DNA from: Chryseobacterium piscicola | GTDB lineage: Bacteria; Bacteroidota; Bacteroidia; Flavobacteriales; Weeksellaceae | Assembly (NCBI RefSeq): GCF_900156685.1 | Contig: NZ_FTOJ01000001.1 | Location: forward strand, 186,001 to 250,000 | Length of the DNA stretch: 64,000 nucleotides | Direction of reading: 5' to 3' | Part shown: in pieces, positions 9,513 through 18,713 of the stretch | Layout: each line of letters starts with the position of its first letter | Position numbering within the stretch: position 1 is the first letter of the stretch | Notes under the pieces: model-generated | What the model saw: only the letters and a program-made list of their open reading frames with translations | The model's database searches: none | Told to the model about the DNA's origin: nothing | Made by a program: the position numbers and the translations under genes

Positions 9513-10283
9513 TTAATCAAACTTCATTACCGAATTTAGTGTGTTCATATATTCATAAGCTGTCATATCAAATTTCACAGGTACAATTGAGATGTATCCT
9601 TTTGCTAAAGCGGTTTCGTCAGCATCTTCAGATTCATCCATATTATTGAAATTACCTGTCAACCAATAGTATTTTTTGCCGTGCGGGTTGATTCTTTCAT
9701 CAAAACTTTCTTCCCATTTTGCATTGGCCTGCTTACATATTTTAACGCCTTTAATTTCTTCTTTTTTTAATTTCGGGATATTCACATTCAAAACAACGCC
9801 TTTAGGCATAGGATTTTCTAAGGTTTTCCTTACAATTCCCTGAATATATTCTTTGGCTTGTGTAAAATCTGCTTCCCAACTGAAATCTAAAAGTGAAAAC
9901 CCAATAGATGGTAAACCTTCCACACCGGCTTCTACTGCTGCAGACATCGTTCCGGAATAGATCACATTGATTGAAGAATTTGACCCGTGATTAATGCCAG
10001 AAACCACAATGTCTGGCCTTCTTGGCAAAATTTTATCTAAAGCCATTTTTACACAATCTACTGGTGTTCCGCTACACGAAAAATCTTTTTGAGGTCCATC
10101 AAGATGCAATTCTTCAAAGCTTAATGTAGAATTAATGGTTATTGCATGACCTTTTCCACTTTGTGGGGAATTGGGTGCTACCACGATAACATCACCAATT
10201 TCATTCATAAATTCTATTAGATTTCTTACACCGGGAGCGGTAATTCCGTCGTCATTGGTTACCAGAATCAAGGGTTTTTTCAT
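9513..10283 (-). CDS. surE: 5'/3'-nucleotidase SurE
   Basis: It is a metal-dependent phosphatase of nucleoside monophosphates associated with stationary-phase survival. The 256-residue protein has the N-terminal metal motif TNDDG (Asp11, Asp12), Ser42 in SPQSGKGHAIT, and Asn98 in SGINHGSN, corresponding to the metal and phosphate ligands of the E. coli enzyme. The start ATG is followed directly by the first beta strand (KPLILVTNDDG), as usual. A good promoter lies 20-52 bases upstream, in the divergent gap with the protease gene. Confidence 0.95.
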   Translation of the reverse strand: MKKPLILVTNDDGITAPGVRNLIEFMNEIGDVIVVAPNSPQSGKGHAITINSTLSFEELHLDGPQKDFSCSGTPVDCVKMALDKILPRRPDIVVSGINHGSNSSINVIYSGTMSAAVEAGVEGLPSIGFSLLDFSWEADFTQAKEYIQGIVRKTLENPMPKGVVLNVNIPKLKKEEIKGVKICKQANAKWEESFDERINPHGKKYYWLTGNFNNMDESEDADETALAKGYISIVPVKFDMTAYEYMNTLNSVMKFD

Positions 10284-10302
10284 ATTTTATATTTAATTTA
10301 GA

Positions 10303-10335
10303 CAAAGATAAGAATTAAGGATTGCTCTTTTGAAA
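10303..10335 (-). promoter_or_regulatory. Candidate surE promoter
   Basis: On the minus strand a TTTC box (10332-10335) and TATCTTTG -7 element (10303-10310) are separated by 21 bases. The -7 element is 20 bases from the surE ATG. The other half of this 256-bp gap, towards the protease gene, holds a TAAATTTG at 10451-10458 that may be that gene's -7 element. Confidence 0.5.
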
Positions 10336-10539
10336 GGCTCAATTTAATTAATAGTGTACAAAATTGATGCAGAAAATCAAAGTCTTAAATTTTACAGGAT
10401 TTAATTATTAAAAAAACCTGAAAACAGAATGATATTTCTAAATAAGGTATTAAATTTGATAGTTTGTAACAGCTATTAAATTTTATAGACTAATCAGCAA
10501 ACAATTTTAAAAAAAAATAATATTATACATTAAAAATTT

Positions 10540-12666
10540 ATGTGGAAAAATTTTAAACTGAATAAATTTTTACTCCTCATTCCATTAACAAGCTTAATGT
10601 TTTGTTTCAATTCACCTAAAAATGATGATGAAAAAATGCAGACGATAATGGTGAGTGTAAAAAACACACTTTCATATCTTCATTATAGCCCTAAACCCAT
10701 TAACGATGCCTATTCTAAAGATGTTTACAAACATTATTTTGAAATGGTAGATCCGGGGAAAAGATATTTTGTACAATCTGACATGGCAGAATTTGCAAAA
10801 CACGAAACGAAACTAGATGATTATCTTAATCAGGGAGATTTAGTTTTTTATAAATTGACAATCGACAGACTTTATCAAAGAGTAGATGAAATTGATAAGA
10901 TTACACAAGACATCTTTAGCAAACCAATCAACCTTGAAGAAGATGAAACCTTGGTTTTAGAATCAAAAAATAAAAAAATTCCTGCCAATAAGCAAGAACA
11001 ATACAACGAATGGAGAAAGTACATCAAATACAACATTCTTCAAGAAGTTGAATCTATGAATAGCAAGTATGATGCGCAGAAAGAAAAGAAAGATTCTGTA
11101 CAAAAATACAAGTTGAAAGATACTATTAAAATTGAAATTCTTACGCCTCAGCAAAAAATTAAAAAAGCTACAGACGAGGTAAAAGATTTGGTAAAAGAGA
11201 CTTTTACAAGATTCAAAAAAAGAAAGAAAATGGATTGGTTTTCTGTCTATATGAATTCTTATACAGAAGTTTTTGATCCGCATACAAACTACTATTCTCC
11301 AAAAGATAAAGAAGATTTTGACACTCAATTCACAGGAAAAGTAATAGGAATAGGAGCTATCATTCAAGAGAAAAAAGGGAATCTTTATTTGGGAGCATTA
11401 ACGATAGGCGCTCCAGCCTGGAAATCAAAACAACTTTCTGAAGGCGATAAAATTCTGAAGGTGAGATCTAAGCCGAAAGAAGATCACGTAAACGTTGTAG
11501 GAATGCTTTCTGACGAAGCTGTACGTTTAATTAGAGGAGAAAAAGGTACGCCTGTAACTTTAACTGTTCAGAAAAAAGACGGGACGGTAAAAGAAGTAAC
11601 GATGATTCGTGAGGAAGTAGCTATTGAAGATACTTTTGCCAAAAGTATCATCGTAAACTCTCCAAACGGGAAAAAATACGGATTTATTAATCTGCCAAGT
11701 TTTAACGCAGATTTCGAAAATGAAAAAGGAAGAAATGCTTCTGATGATATTAAAAATGAAATCATCAAATTAAAAGCTCAAAACATCGAAGGAATCGTTT
11801 TAGACCTTAGAAACAATGGTGGAGGTTCATTAACGGAAGTGGGAGACATTATGGGGCTTTTTATGAACGCAGGGCCTTATGTACAAGTGAAAGACTCTAA
11901 CGGGAAAATTCAGACGCTTAAAAACAAACAAGAAGCTCCAATCTGGACAGGTTCAGTTGTTATAATGCAAAACGAACTTTCGGCTTCTGCTTCTGAGATT
12001 TTAGCTGGAGCAATGCAGGATTACGGTAGAGCTATAGTTGTTGGTTCACCTCAGTCTTTCGGAAAAGGAACTGTGCAAACTTTTGTTGATTTAAATAGAT
12101 TTTTAAATACAGAAGATGATTTTGGTTCTTTGAAACTAACCATACAGAAGTTCTATAGAATTACAGGAGAATCTAACCAGAGAAAAGGAATTGTTTCTGA
12201 CGTCCAAATGAAAGATTTCTTCAGCTATTCTGAAATAGGAGAGCGATATGATGATTTTGCTTTAGCTTGGGATAAAATTCCGGCTACTAAATATGAAAAA
12301 TTAAGCTATTTTGATGTGAAAGCTCTGGAAGCGGCAAGCAATGCAAGAATGGCGAAAAACTCAAACTATCAATTGCTCATGGAATCTGCACAATGGAGAG
12401 AGAAATTAGACAAAGAAGAGACGATTACTTTGAATATGAATAAATTCAACGATTTGATGAAGCAAAGAAAAGCACAAATTGAAAAGTTCAAAGTATTGAC
12501 GAAGTTTGATAACGGTTTGAAATTTACAATGTATCCGGCCGAAATAGAAAGGGAGAAAAAAGATGAAGCCTTCAAAAAGAAGTCTGAAATCTGGGTTAAA
12601 AATCTCCGCAAAGATACTTACCTCCAAGAAGCAATGAATATTATTGCAGATATGAGTAAGAAATAA
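10540..12666 (+). CDS. Carboxy-terminal processing (tail-specific) protease
   Basis: It is a periplasmic S41-family serine protease that degrades proteins from their C-termini. The 708-residue protein has an N-terminal export signal (residues 1-23, hydrophobic, with FCF that might be a weak lipobox), a long helical region, a PDZ domain around 265-355, and the S41 catalytic domain. The active site is visible as SASASE at 481-486 (probable nucleophile Ser483) and Lys509 in FGKGTVQ. It matches E. coli Prc in architecture and length better than the shorter CtpA proteins. A strong terminator follows directly. Confidence 0.92.
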   Translation: MWKNFKLNKFLLLIPLTSLMFCFNSPKNDDEKMQTIMVSVKNTLSYLHYSPKPINDAYSKDVYKHYFEMVDPGKRYFVQSDMAEFAKHETKLDDYLNQGDLVFYKLTIDRLYQRVDEIDKITQDIFSKPINLEEDETLVLESKNKKIPANKQEQYNEWRKYIKYNILQEVESMNSKYDAQKEKKDSVQKYKLKDTIKIEILTPQQKIKKATDEVKDLVKETFTRFKKRKKMDWFSVYMNSYTEVFDPHTNYYSPKDKEDFDTQFTGKVIGIGAIIQEKKGNLYLGALTIGAPAWKSKQLSEGDKILKVRSKPKEDHVNVVGMLSDEAVRLIRGEKGTPVTLTVQKKDGTVKEVTMIREEVAIEDTFAKSIIVNSPNGKKYGFINLPSFNADFENEKGRNASDDIKNEIIKLKAQNIEGIVLDLRNNGGGSLTEVGDIMGLFMNAGPYVQVKDSNGKIQTLKNKQEAPIWTGSVVIMQNELSASASEILAGAMQDYGRAIVVGSPQSFGKGTVQTFVDLNRFLNTEDDFGSLKLTIQKFYRITGESNQRKGIVSDVQMKDFFSYSEIGERYDDFALAWDKIPATKYEKLSYFDVKALEAASNARMAKNSNYQLLMESAQWREKLDKEETITLNMNKFNDLMKQRKAQIEKFKVLTKFDNGLKFTMYPAEIEREKKDEAFKKKSEIWVKNLRKDTYLQEAMNIIADMSKK

Positions 12667-12670
12667 ATTG

Positions 12671-12697
12671 AAAGCCAGCGAATTAGCTGGCTTTTTT
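12671..12697 (+). terminator. Terminator of the protease gene
   Basis: AAAGCCAGC (12671-12679) pairs perfectly with GCTGGCTTT (12686-12694) and runs into six T, starting 5 bases after the protease stop codon. Confidence 0.85.
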
Positions 12698-12728
12698 CTT
12701 TGTTTCTTAGTTTGGAAAATTGTCTTTT

Positions 12729-12960
12729 CTAAACCTTAGTATCAGGTTTTTCAAAAACTCCTGATTCTGAAAAGTATCCCCGTGGTATTCTTAATATCCT
12801 CCGATTTGGATTACTAATTATATCTAAATTAGTTTCTTCATCATCTTTAGAATAACAAACTGGATAAATTTCAGCAATTCCTTTTTCCTCTTAAAGAAAA
12901 GTATGCACCGCAAATAAATGGAATGTTCGAGTTGCTAGTATTCAGCCATACATCAATGTT
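12729..12960 (-). pseudogene. Decayed coding remnant, frameshifted, no start codon
   Basis: On the minus strand two frames join to give a protein-like sequence. From 12960 the first reads NIDVWLNTSNSNIPFICGAY and on to GKRN, then hits a stop. Within the same few codons another frame opens with EKGIAEIYPVCYSKDDEET and continues for about 40 residues to a TAG at 12729-12731, ending in GVFEKPDTKV. The residue composition is that of real protein, but there is no start codon and a frameshift is needed. Terminators flank it on both sides. I do not recognise the family. It is probably the 3' part of a lost gene. Confidence 0.45.
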
Positions 12961-12992
12961 AATAAAAAGCCACTACAAAATGCAGTGGCTTT
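12961..12992 (-). terminator. Terminator of thiL
   Basis: AAAGCCACT (12966-12974) pairs with AGTGGCTTT (12984-12992). The A-rich stretch at 12961-12968 forms the T tract on the minus strand, 22 bases after the thiL stop. Confidence 0.8.
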
Positions 12993-13013
12993 CACAATAT
13001 TTAAAATTAAATT

Positions 13014-14078
13014 TTAATCATTCTGCTGATTGCTCAAAAAAGCATCCCAACCCTGCGCTGTTAAAGCTACCAATTGGTTTGATCCTCTTGCTACCATGAA
13101 GTTTCCTTCCTCTTTTTCTACGGCATGACCGATAATCGTAAAATCAGGATGGTTTTTCATTTTATCAAAATCATTAGGAGAAATAGTGAATAATAACTCA
13201 TAATCCTCACCACCGCTTAATGCTGTCATCACGGGATTTAAATTAAATTCATCTGCTGTTGTGATTGTAAGATTATCCATCGGAACTTTCTCTTCGTACA
13301 ATCTGAAACCAACTTTAGACTGGTCAGATAAATGTAAAATTTCAGAGGCTAAACCATCAGAAACATCAATCATAGAAGTTGGTTTAATGTCTAACTGCTC
13401 CAAAGTTGCTTTTACATCGGTTCTTGCCTCAGGCTTCAGTTGTCTTTCCAAGATATAATCAAAACCTTCCATTTCTGGCTGCATGTTTGGATCAGCAAGG
13501 AAAACCGAATGCTCTCTTTCCAAAATTTGAAGTCCCATGTAAGCACCTCCCAAATCTCCTGTTACCACCAAAAGATCATTAGGCTTTGCACCACTTCTTT
13601 TAACGATATTTTCTTCATTTTCAATTCCTACAGCAGTAATACTCATAATTAATCCTGCGTTGGAACTCGTTGTATCTCCGCCAATTAAGTCAACTTTGTA
13701 TCTCGTACAAGCTGCCTGGATTCCAGAATATAATTCTTCTAATGCTTCTACAGGGAAACGGTTAGAAACCGCCAGTGAAACCAAAATCTGGGTTGGCGTT
13801 GCGTTCATTGCTGCAATATCGCTCAGATTCACAACAACAGCTTTATATCCCAAATGTTTCAAAGGAACATATCCAAGATTAAAATGCACACCTTCCGCCA
13901 GAACATCGGTCGTTAAAACAACTTTTTTATCCCCAGGATTTATTACGGCTGCATCATCACCAACACCAAGTATCGTGGAGTCATTTGCTACAGGAAAATG
14001 CTCTGTTAAATGTTTTATCAACCCAAATTCTCCTAGTTTGGAAATGGGCGTTAATTCTGGTTCTTTATCTTCAAACAT
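13014..14078 (-). CDS. thiL: Thiamine-monophosphate kinase
   Basis: It phosphorylates thiamine monophosphate to thiamine diphosphate with ATP. The 354-residue protein belongs to the PurM/AIR-synthase-like ATPase superfamily. Signature segments are LGVGDDAAVI at 38-46 with the paired aspartates 41-42, TTDVLAEGVHF just after, LIGGDTTSS in the middle, and MIDVSDGLASEI towards the C-terminus. The metal-binding aspartates are all present. It is downstream of the thioesterase gene on the same strand (85-bp gap), but no functional link is evident. Confidence 0.93.
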   Translation of the reverse strand: MFEDKEPELTPISKLGEFGLIKHLTEHFPVANDSTILGVGDDAAVINPGDKKVVLTTDVLAEGVHFNLGYVPLKHLGYKAVVVNLSDIAAMNATPTQILVSLAVSNRFPVEALEELYSGIQAACTRYKVDLIGGDTTSSNAGLIMSITAVGIENEENIVKRSGAKPNDLLVVTGDLGGAYMGLQILEREHSVFLADPNMQPEMEGFDYILERQLKPEARTDVKATLEQLDIKPTSMIDVSDGLASEILHLSDQSKVGFRLYEEKVPMDNLTITTADEFNLNPVMTALSGGEDYELLFTISPNDFDKMKNHPDFTIIGHAVEKEEGNFMVARGSNQLVALTAQGWDAFLSNQQND

Positions 14079-14140
14079 ATCTTTTTATATAATTGATTGT
14101 CGATTACGGATAAATGATTTTGAAAACGTTCTAGAGTATC

Positions 14141-14166
14141 AATCATCATTTACCAATCATCATTTA
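14141..14166. repeat. 12-bp tandem direct repeat
   Basis: AATCATCATTTA occurs twice, at 14141-14152 and 14155-14166, with a 14-bp period. The second copy covers the stop codon of the thioesterase gene. Probably one of the simple intergenic repeats common in this group. Confidence 0.6.
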
Positions 14167-14658
14167 TTTATTAAAAATTGCGGGGTCAATATTCTCCGGA
14201 CGGAAAGGTAATTTTTTAAAATCATCTCTCGTCATCAATACCGTTTCTGGTGTTTTGTATTTGTTCATCGCTTCCATCACGTCATCTGGTGGCGTGGTCA
14301 TTTTTCTCAGCATGGTATCAATCCAAACTCCAGTAGCTTCAGAAGTAGCACAGTGAGAGCCATCGGGAAGATAAAATTTGTGTATAAAACGATAAATTGC
14401 CGCATCTTCTGCGCAACCGTCGATTTCTAAGCTTACAATCACTTTTTGGTCGGCAAATATTTCCTTAAAAAAGGAAAATCTTTCGTGCATAATCACAGGG
14501 CCAATTCCCCAACGGCTCATTTGGGTAACACCCATTTTTTCCTTTTTCATAAAAGCCATTCTTGTTTGTGCGCAATATTGTACGTAAGAAGAATTGGCAA
14601 GATGTTTATTTGCGTCCAGATCGCTCCAGCGAACTTCAAAAGTATGATAGAAAGTCAT
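14164..14658 (-). CDS. Acyl-CoA thioesterase, hotdog fold (YbgC/4-hydroxybenzoyl-CoA thioesterase family)
   Basis: The 164-residue protein carries the family signature near its N-terminus: VRWSDLDANKHLANSSYVQY, with the catalytic-type aspartate in the SDLDANKH block. Members hydrolyse acyl- or aroyl-CoA thioesters in the cytoplasm; the substrate cannot be read from sequence. It is a single hotdog domain of normal length. It lies upstream of thiL on the same strand and diverges from the flavoprotein gene. Confidence 0.85.
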   Translation of the reverse strand: MTFYHTFEVRWSDLDANKHLANSSYVQYCAQTRMAFMKKEKMGVTQMSRWGIGPVIMHERFSFFKEIFADQKVIVSLEIDGCAEDAAIYRFIHKFYLPDGSHCATSEATGVWIDTMLRKMTTPPDDVMEAMNKYKTPETVLMTRDDFKKLPFRPENIDPAIFNK

Positions 14659-14807
14659 TTAAATTTATTTTTAACCACAAAAGGCTCCCACATTAAATAA
14701 TGTACAAAAAGTTCAAAATTTATTTTCTTAAAAGAGAAAAAGAGAAGTGCTTGTGCGGTTGATTGATTGGCGCAAAATTACTTAAATAAGATGGTTTATA
14801 AAAATTG

Positions 14808-14870
14808 TAGTTTTGTAAAATAATATGTTGCATAAAAATTTTAAAGACGAAAATTTTTGTGTTTTTATGC
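14808..14870 (+). promoter_or_regulatory. Candidate promoter and 5' leader hairpin of the flavoprotein gene
   Basis: A TAGTTTTG -7 element is at 14808-14815. Downstream, GCATAAAAA (14830-14838) and TTTTTATGC (14862-14870) are perfect inverted arms in the leader, ending 13 bases before the ATG. The hairpin might influence translation; nothing more can be said. Confidence 0.35.
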
Positions 14871-14883
14871 TTAATCAAAAATT

Positions 14884-16086
14884 ATGAAGCAAATAATCAT
14901 TATTGGAGGAGGTGCAGCAGGGTTTTTCTGTGCAGCAAATCTTGACGAGAACAAATATAAAATTACAATTCTTGAGCAGAATTCGGACGTACTTCAGAAA
15001 GTGAAAATTTCTGGAGGCGGAAGGTGTAATGTAAGCCATGCGTGTTTTGATCCAAAAGAATTGGTTCAGTTTTATCCCCGCGGAAACAAAGAACTATTGA
15101 GTGTTTTTACAAAATTTCAGCCTGGCGATACGATGGATTGGTTTGAGAAAAGAAATGTTCTTTTAAAAATTGAAAATGACAACAGAGTTTTCCCCGAAAG
15201 CAATTCTTCTCAGACGGTTATCAAAACATTTTTAAATGAAATTCAAAAGAAAAATGTAGAAGTAAAAACAAAATGTTCGGTTAAAGAAATCCAGAAGATC
15301 AACGAAAAATATATTGTAAATACCAGTTTAGGAGCTTTTGAAGCTGATTTTCTCATTTATTCTACAGGCAGTTCGCCAAAATCGCTGAAAATAATTGAAA
15401 ATTTAGGGCATAAAATTATTGATCTTGTTCCGTCATTGTTTACATTTAATATCAAAGACGATTTGTTAAAAGATTTGGCAGGAACAAGTTTTGAAATGGC
15501 AGAAACATCGATACCAAAGCTGAAAACCGAAGAAAGCGGTCCGCTTCTGATTACACATTGGGGATTATCGGGACCGGCAATTTTGAAGATTTCTGCCTGG
15601 GAAGCGATTAATTTGGCGAATGTGAAATATAATTTCGAAATTGAAGTCAATTTTATTTCAAAAGATATGGATGATGCGGAAGAATTATTTCAAAACTTCA
15701 AACAATCCAATCCTAAAAAAACGGTTGGATCTTCGAAAATTTTTGATGTCACGAATCGTTTCTGGCAAAGAATCTTGGAGGTTTCAAAAGTGGATTTAAA
15801 TAAACAAATTGCCAATATTTCCGGAAAAGAAATGCAAACCATTATTGAAAATTTATGCAAAAAGAAATTTCAGGTAACCGGAAAATCAACTTTTAAAGAT
15901 GAGTTTGTAACCGCTGGAGGCGTTGATTTAAAGGAGATTAACTTCAAAAATATGTCTTCAAAAATTTTGCCGAATTTCTATATCGCCGGAGAAGTTTTAA
16001 ATATTGATGCCGTGACCGGAGGATTTAATTTTCAGGCATGCTGGAGTGAGGCGTGGCTGATTTCGCAGGATTTAAATAATTTATAA
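14884..16086 (+). CDS. FAD-dependent oxidoreductase, HI0933/YhiN family
   Basis: The 400-residue protein opens with a dinucleotide-binding motif (IIIGGGAAGFFCA at 4-16) and has the family blocks VKISGGGRCNVSHA, TGGVDLKEI-like text near the C-terminus and the terminal GEVLNIDAVTGGFNFQ. Members bind FAD; a role in aminoacetone oxidation has been proposed for some, but the substrate here is unknown. Length is normal for the family. A TonB-C-terminal-like gene starts 10 bases after its stop, so the two may share a transcript. Confidence 0.85.
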   Translation: MKQIIIIGGGAAGFFCAANLDENKYKITILEQNSDVLQKVKISGGGRCNVSHACFDPKELVQFYPRGNKELLSVFTKFQPGDTMDWFEKRNVLLKIENDNRVFPESNSSQTVIKTFLNEIQKKNVEVKTKCSVKEIQKINEKYIVNTSLGAFEADFLIYSTGSSPKSLKIIENLGHKIIDLVPSLFTFNIKDDLLKDLAGTSFEMAETSIPKLKTEESGPLLITHWGLSGPAILKISAWEAINLANVKYNFEIEVNFISKDMDDAEELFQNFKQSNPKKTVGSSKIFDVTNRFWQRILEVSKVDLNKQIANISGKEMQTIIENLCKKKFQVTGKSTFKDEFVTAGGVDLKEINFKNMSSKILPNFYIAGEVLNIDAVTGGFNFQACWSEAWLISQDLNNL

Positions 16087-16096
16087 TTTAATTGTA

Positions 16097-16507
16097 ATGA
16101 AAAAAATATTTATCTTTTCTATACTTCTTTTTTCAATAAAATCGTTTTCACAGCAAGTTATTCCCATGATGTCTAATGAAGTGAAAAGAGGTGATACTAT
16201 TTATGAATCTGTAGATAAGCAACCAGAGTATCCCGGAGGAATTAATGTATTCAGGAAAAAGTTTTCTGAAGGTATTAAATCAAATAAAATCATTGGAAAA
16301 GGTTTTCTGAGTGCTGAAGCGCAATTTGTTATTGGTAAAGACGGTTTTATTACAGATATCAGAGTGAAAGGAGAGAACTATTCTTTGAATGAGGAAATAA
16401 GAAGTGCGCTAAATAGAGTAGCAAAAACAAAATGGAGCCCGGGGGAGATTAACGGGAGCCCAGTAAGATATAAATTCAGACTTCCGGTAAAAATGAATAT
16501 TCAGTAG
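16097..16507 (+). CDS. Secreted TonB C-terminal-domain-like protein
   Basis: The 136-residue protein has a signal peptide (residues 1-20, ending SFSQQ) and then one domain resembling the TonB C-terminus: QPEYPGGINVFRKKF, a central FVIGKDGFITDI strand, and WSPGEINGSPVRYKFRLPV. It lacks the membrane anchor plus proline-rich spacer of true TonB, so it is likely free in the periplasm and not an energy transducer. Two relatives with the same layout are at 18714 and 19255. Function unknown. Confidence 0.75.
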   Translation: MKKIFIFSILLFSIKSFSQQVIPMMSNEVKRGDTIYESVDKQPEYPGGINVFRKKFSEGIKSNKIIGKGFLSAEAQFVIGKDGFITDIRVKGENYSLNEEIRSALNRVAKTKWSPGEINGSPVRYKFRLPVKMNIQ

Positions 16508-16586
16508 TGGTGAATGAAAATGATTGAATAAAACATATATCCCACAATTACTTTAAATCATCGAACAGACTATTATTAAATAGTTG

Positions 16587-16603
16587 TAGTACAATTTGTA
16601 CTA
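16587..16603. promoter_or_regulatory. Perfect palindrome before the DUF2306 gene (candidate operator)
   Basis: TAGTACA-ATT-TGTACTA is a perfect 7-3-7 inverted repeat ending 14 bases before the ATG at 16618. Its position and symmetry suit a dimeric repressor site. No regulator is encoded nearby. Confidence 0.4.
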
Positions 16604-16617
16604 TTTGTTTTTTTAAT

Positions 16618-17256
16618 ATGTTTTCGCTCAAAAAAATAATCCCAATCTTAACAAAAATCCTTTTAATTATAGGATTTGAGTATTTCTTTTGCCTGATGTT
16701 GAAAATCACTTTAGAATATGTTCCACTTAAAACAGATGTCAGTTTTTTAATGATCAAACAGACGGAAGTGGTTGAAAGACCAGAATATCTTTGGTTTTTC
16801 TACACCCATGTTTACACCAGTATTTTTGTTTTACTGACAGGATTTTTAGCAATTCTCAGGAAGAATTTCGGGTGGGAAAATTTTCACAGAAATACTGGGA
16901 AAATTTATATTTTTCTGATTCTCTTCTTTGCCGCACCCTCCGGAATTTACATGGGGATTTTTGCCAATGGCGGGTTTTTATCCAAACTTTCTTTCGTTAT
17001 TTTAGGATGTATTTGGTGGTTTTCTACTTTCAAAGCGTATCAGCTAGCCCAACAGAAAAAATTCAAAGAACACAAGCAATGGATGTGGCGGAGTTTTGCC
17101 CTCACAATTTCTGCGCTTACCTTGAGAATCTGGAAAGTAATTATTGTATATTTATTTCACCCAAACCCTATGGATGTTTATCAAATTATTGCATGGCTCG
17201 GTTGGGTTCCAAATCTTATTTTTATTGAATATTTAATCAGAAAAAAACATTTATGA
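16618..17256 (+). CDS. DUF2306-family membrane protein
   Basis: The 212-residue protein has about six hydrophobic membrane segments. The core resembles DUF2306: a conserved histidine in THVYTSIFVLLTGF, then NFHRNTGKIYI, and KEHKQWMWRSFALT near the C-terminus. These His/Arg positions are the family's shared features. The function is not established; heme or quinone association has been suggested for related membrane proteins but is not shown here. Its stop overlaps the ATG of the YARHG lipoprotein gene (ATGA), so the two are translationally coupled. Confidence 0.8.
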   Translation: MFSLKKIIPILTKILLIIGFEYFFCLMLKITLEYVPLKTDVSFLMIKQTEVVERPEYLWFFYTHVYTSIFVLLTGFLAILRKNFGWENFHRNTGKIYIFLILFFAAPSGIYMGIFANGGFLSKLSFVILGCIWWFSTFKAYQLAQQKKFKEHKQWMWRSFALTISALTLRIWKVIIVYLFHPNPMDVYQIIAWLGWVPNLIFIEYLIRKKHL

Positions 17257-18158
17257 AAACTTTAAAATTATTCGTTATTGCTATCTCAGTAGGCGCTTTA
17301 GTGGGTTGTAAAAAAGGAAAGGATACTACAGTAAAGTCTGATACAAAAAGTGTAACAAAAAAAGATTCTGTTGTGGCTCCAGAGATTCATAAAGAGTTTT
17401 ATGGAATTTACAATGGTGACTTTTATAGTGAAAACCCGAAAGATTGGGACAATCCCAATTACAGCGGACAAAAAATTTCTTTGAAAATAAACCGTATTAC
17501 AAAAGATTCTGTCTACGGACAAAGCATTGTGAGTGGAAATCAAAGACCTTTTCGAGGCGTTTTTAATGAGGCAACGAATACATTTGTGCTAGACGAACCA
17601 GGGAACAACAAGTCAGATGGCAGATTTGAAATAATCCTAAATAAAGATTCTATTTCTGGAAACTGGGCCGCCTACAAAAAAACTGCAGTGAATGCTCCCG
17701 TGAAAAAACTTAAACTGATTAAAAAGAATTTCGTCTATAACCCGAATTTTATGCTCAACGAGAATTCTGAGCTCATAGACTGGGAAAATCCGAAAGATTT
17801 TGTGGAAAAATATACCGACGAAGAAACGGGGAAAACAGAATCCTACACTACTTCTAAAAATAGGATTGCTTCTGATGAAGTATTCAAAATCAATGCTTCG
17901 AAGCAGAAATTAACAGAAAAAGATCTTAAAAATTTAAGAAAACTGGATATGGAAATTATTAAAAATTCAGTTTTTGCAAGACATGGTTATTCATTTAAAA
18001 AACCAACTTACAGATACTTTTTTGAGCAGACAGATTGGTATATTCCCGTGTCTAATAATGTTGATAATGAGCTTACTAAGATAGAAAAAGAAAATATTGT
18101 TCTTCTCAATCGCTTCATTCAATATGCAGAAGACAAATACGATCAGTTTGGGAGATGA
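17253..18158 (+). CDS. YARHG-domain lipoprotein
   Basis: The 301-residue protein begins with a lipoprotein signal (ALVGC, lipidated Cys at about 19) followed by a Lys/Ser/Thr linker. The C-terminal third contains the YARHG motif as NSVFARHGYSFKKPTYRYFFEQTDWY, split here as NSVFARHGYSF and RYFFEQTDWY. YARHG is an extracellular domain of unknown role, often near peptidases or other lipoproteins. The middle part (about 45-160) looks like a beta-rich domain. It overlaps the DUF2306 gene by 4 bases. Probably an envelope protein; function unknown. Confidence 0.8.
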   Translation: MKTLKLFVIAISVGALVGCKKGKDTTVKSDTKSVTKKDSVVAPEIHKEFYGIYNGDFYSENPKDWDNPNYSGQKISLKINRITKDSVYGQSIVSGNQRPFRGVFNEATNTFVLDEPGNNKSDGRFEIILNKDSISGNWAAYKKTAVNAPVKKLKLIKKNFVYNPNFMLNENSELIDWENPKDFVEKYTDEETGKTESYTTSKNRIASDEVFKINASKQKLTEKDLKNLRKLDMEIIKNSVFARHGYSFKKPTYRYFFEQTDWYIPVSNNVDNELTKIEKENIVLLNRFIQYAEDKYDQFGR

Positions 18159-18188
18159 TTTTATGAATTGTAAGAAAGTGAAATGAAA

Positions 18189-18566
18189 TTATTCTGGCTG
18201 ATTCATTTTTACCCAAATAAAAAGCAATACACATCCAAAGGCATAACACAAAATGTCAATCCATGAGAATGAATTTCCTATAACGATATACATAAAGCTT
18301 CCTTTTTGAAAGCCTAATCTTTCTGCAATATTGAAATATTGAGCCAATTCAATTAAACAAGAAAAAATGAAAATTCCTAAAATTAGTTTTTGGTTATTCA
18401 TTTTAACAAAACTTTTTACGAAAGAATAGAGGAGCATAACAACAATAACATCGCCTAGATAGGCTCTTACAAAAAAATTATGTTGCAATACTGTTGCAAT
18501 AACTACTTCTGTTAGAAATAGCAAAACAGTAATTATGAGATAGATTAAGCTAAATTTTATTTTCAT
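18189..18566 (-). CDS. DUF2809-family small membrane protein
   Basis: The 125-residue protein has four hydrophobic segments and the DUF2809 pattern: FVRAYLGDVIVVMLLYSF, then CLIELAQYFNIAERLGF, and a terminal WIDILCYAFGCVL. It is an integral membrane protein of unknown function. It converges on the YARHG lipoprotein gene with 30 bases between the stops and no clear terminator. Confidence 0.75.
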   Translation of the reverse strand: MKIKFSLIYLIITVLLFLTEVVIATVLQHNFFVRAYLGDVIVVMLLYSFVKSFVKMNNQKLILGIFIFSCLIELAQYFNIAERLGFQKGSFMYIVIGNSFSWIDILCYAFGCVLLFIWVKMNQPE

Positions 18567-18713
18567 TTTATGTTTATTTTACTACAAACATAAATTATTT
18601 ATTAAAAAAAAAGAATTTTTATTGATAATGATTTGGTTAAAATTATAATTAGGCACTTTTTTTGTAAGAAAGCCATATTCTTAATTATTTTAATTTTACA
18701 CAAAAGTTTTTGA

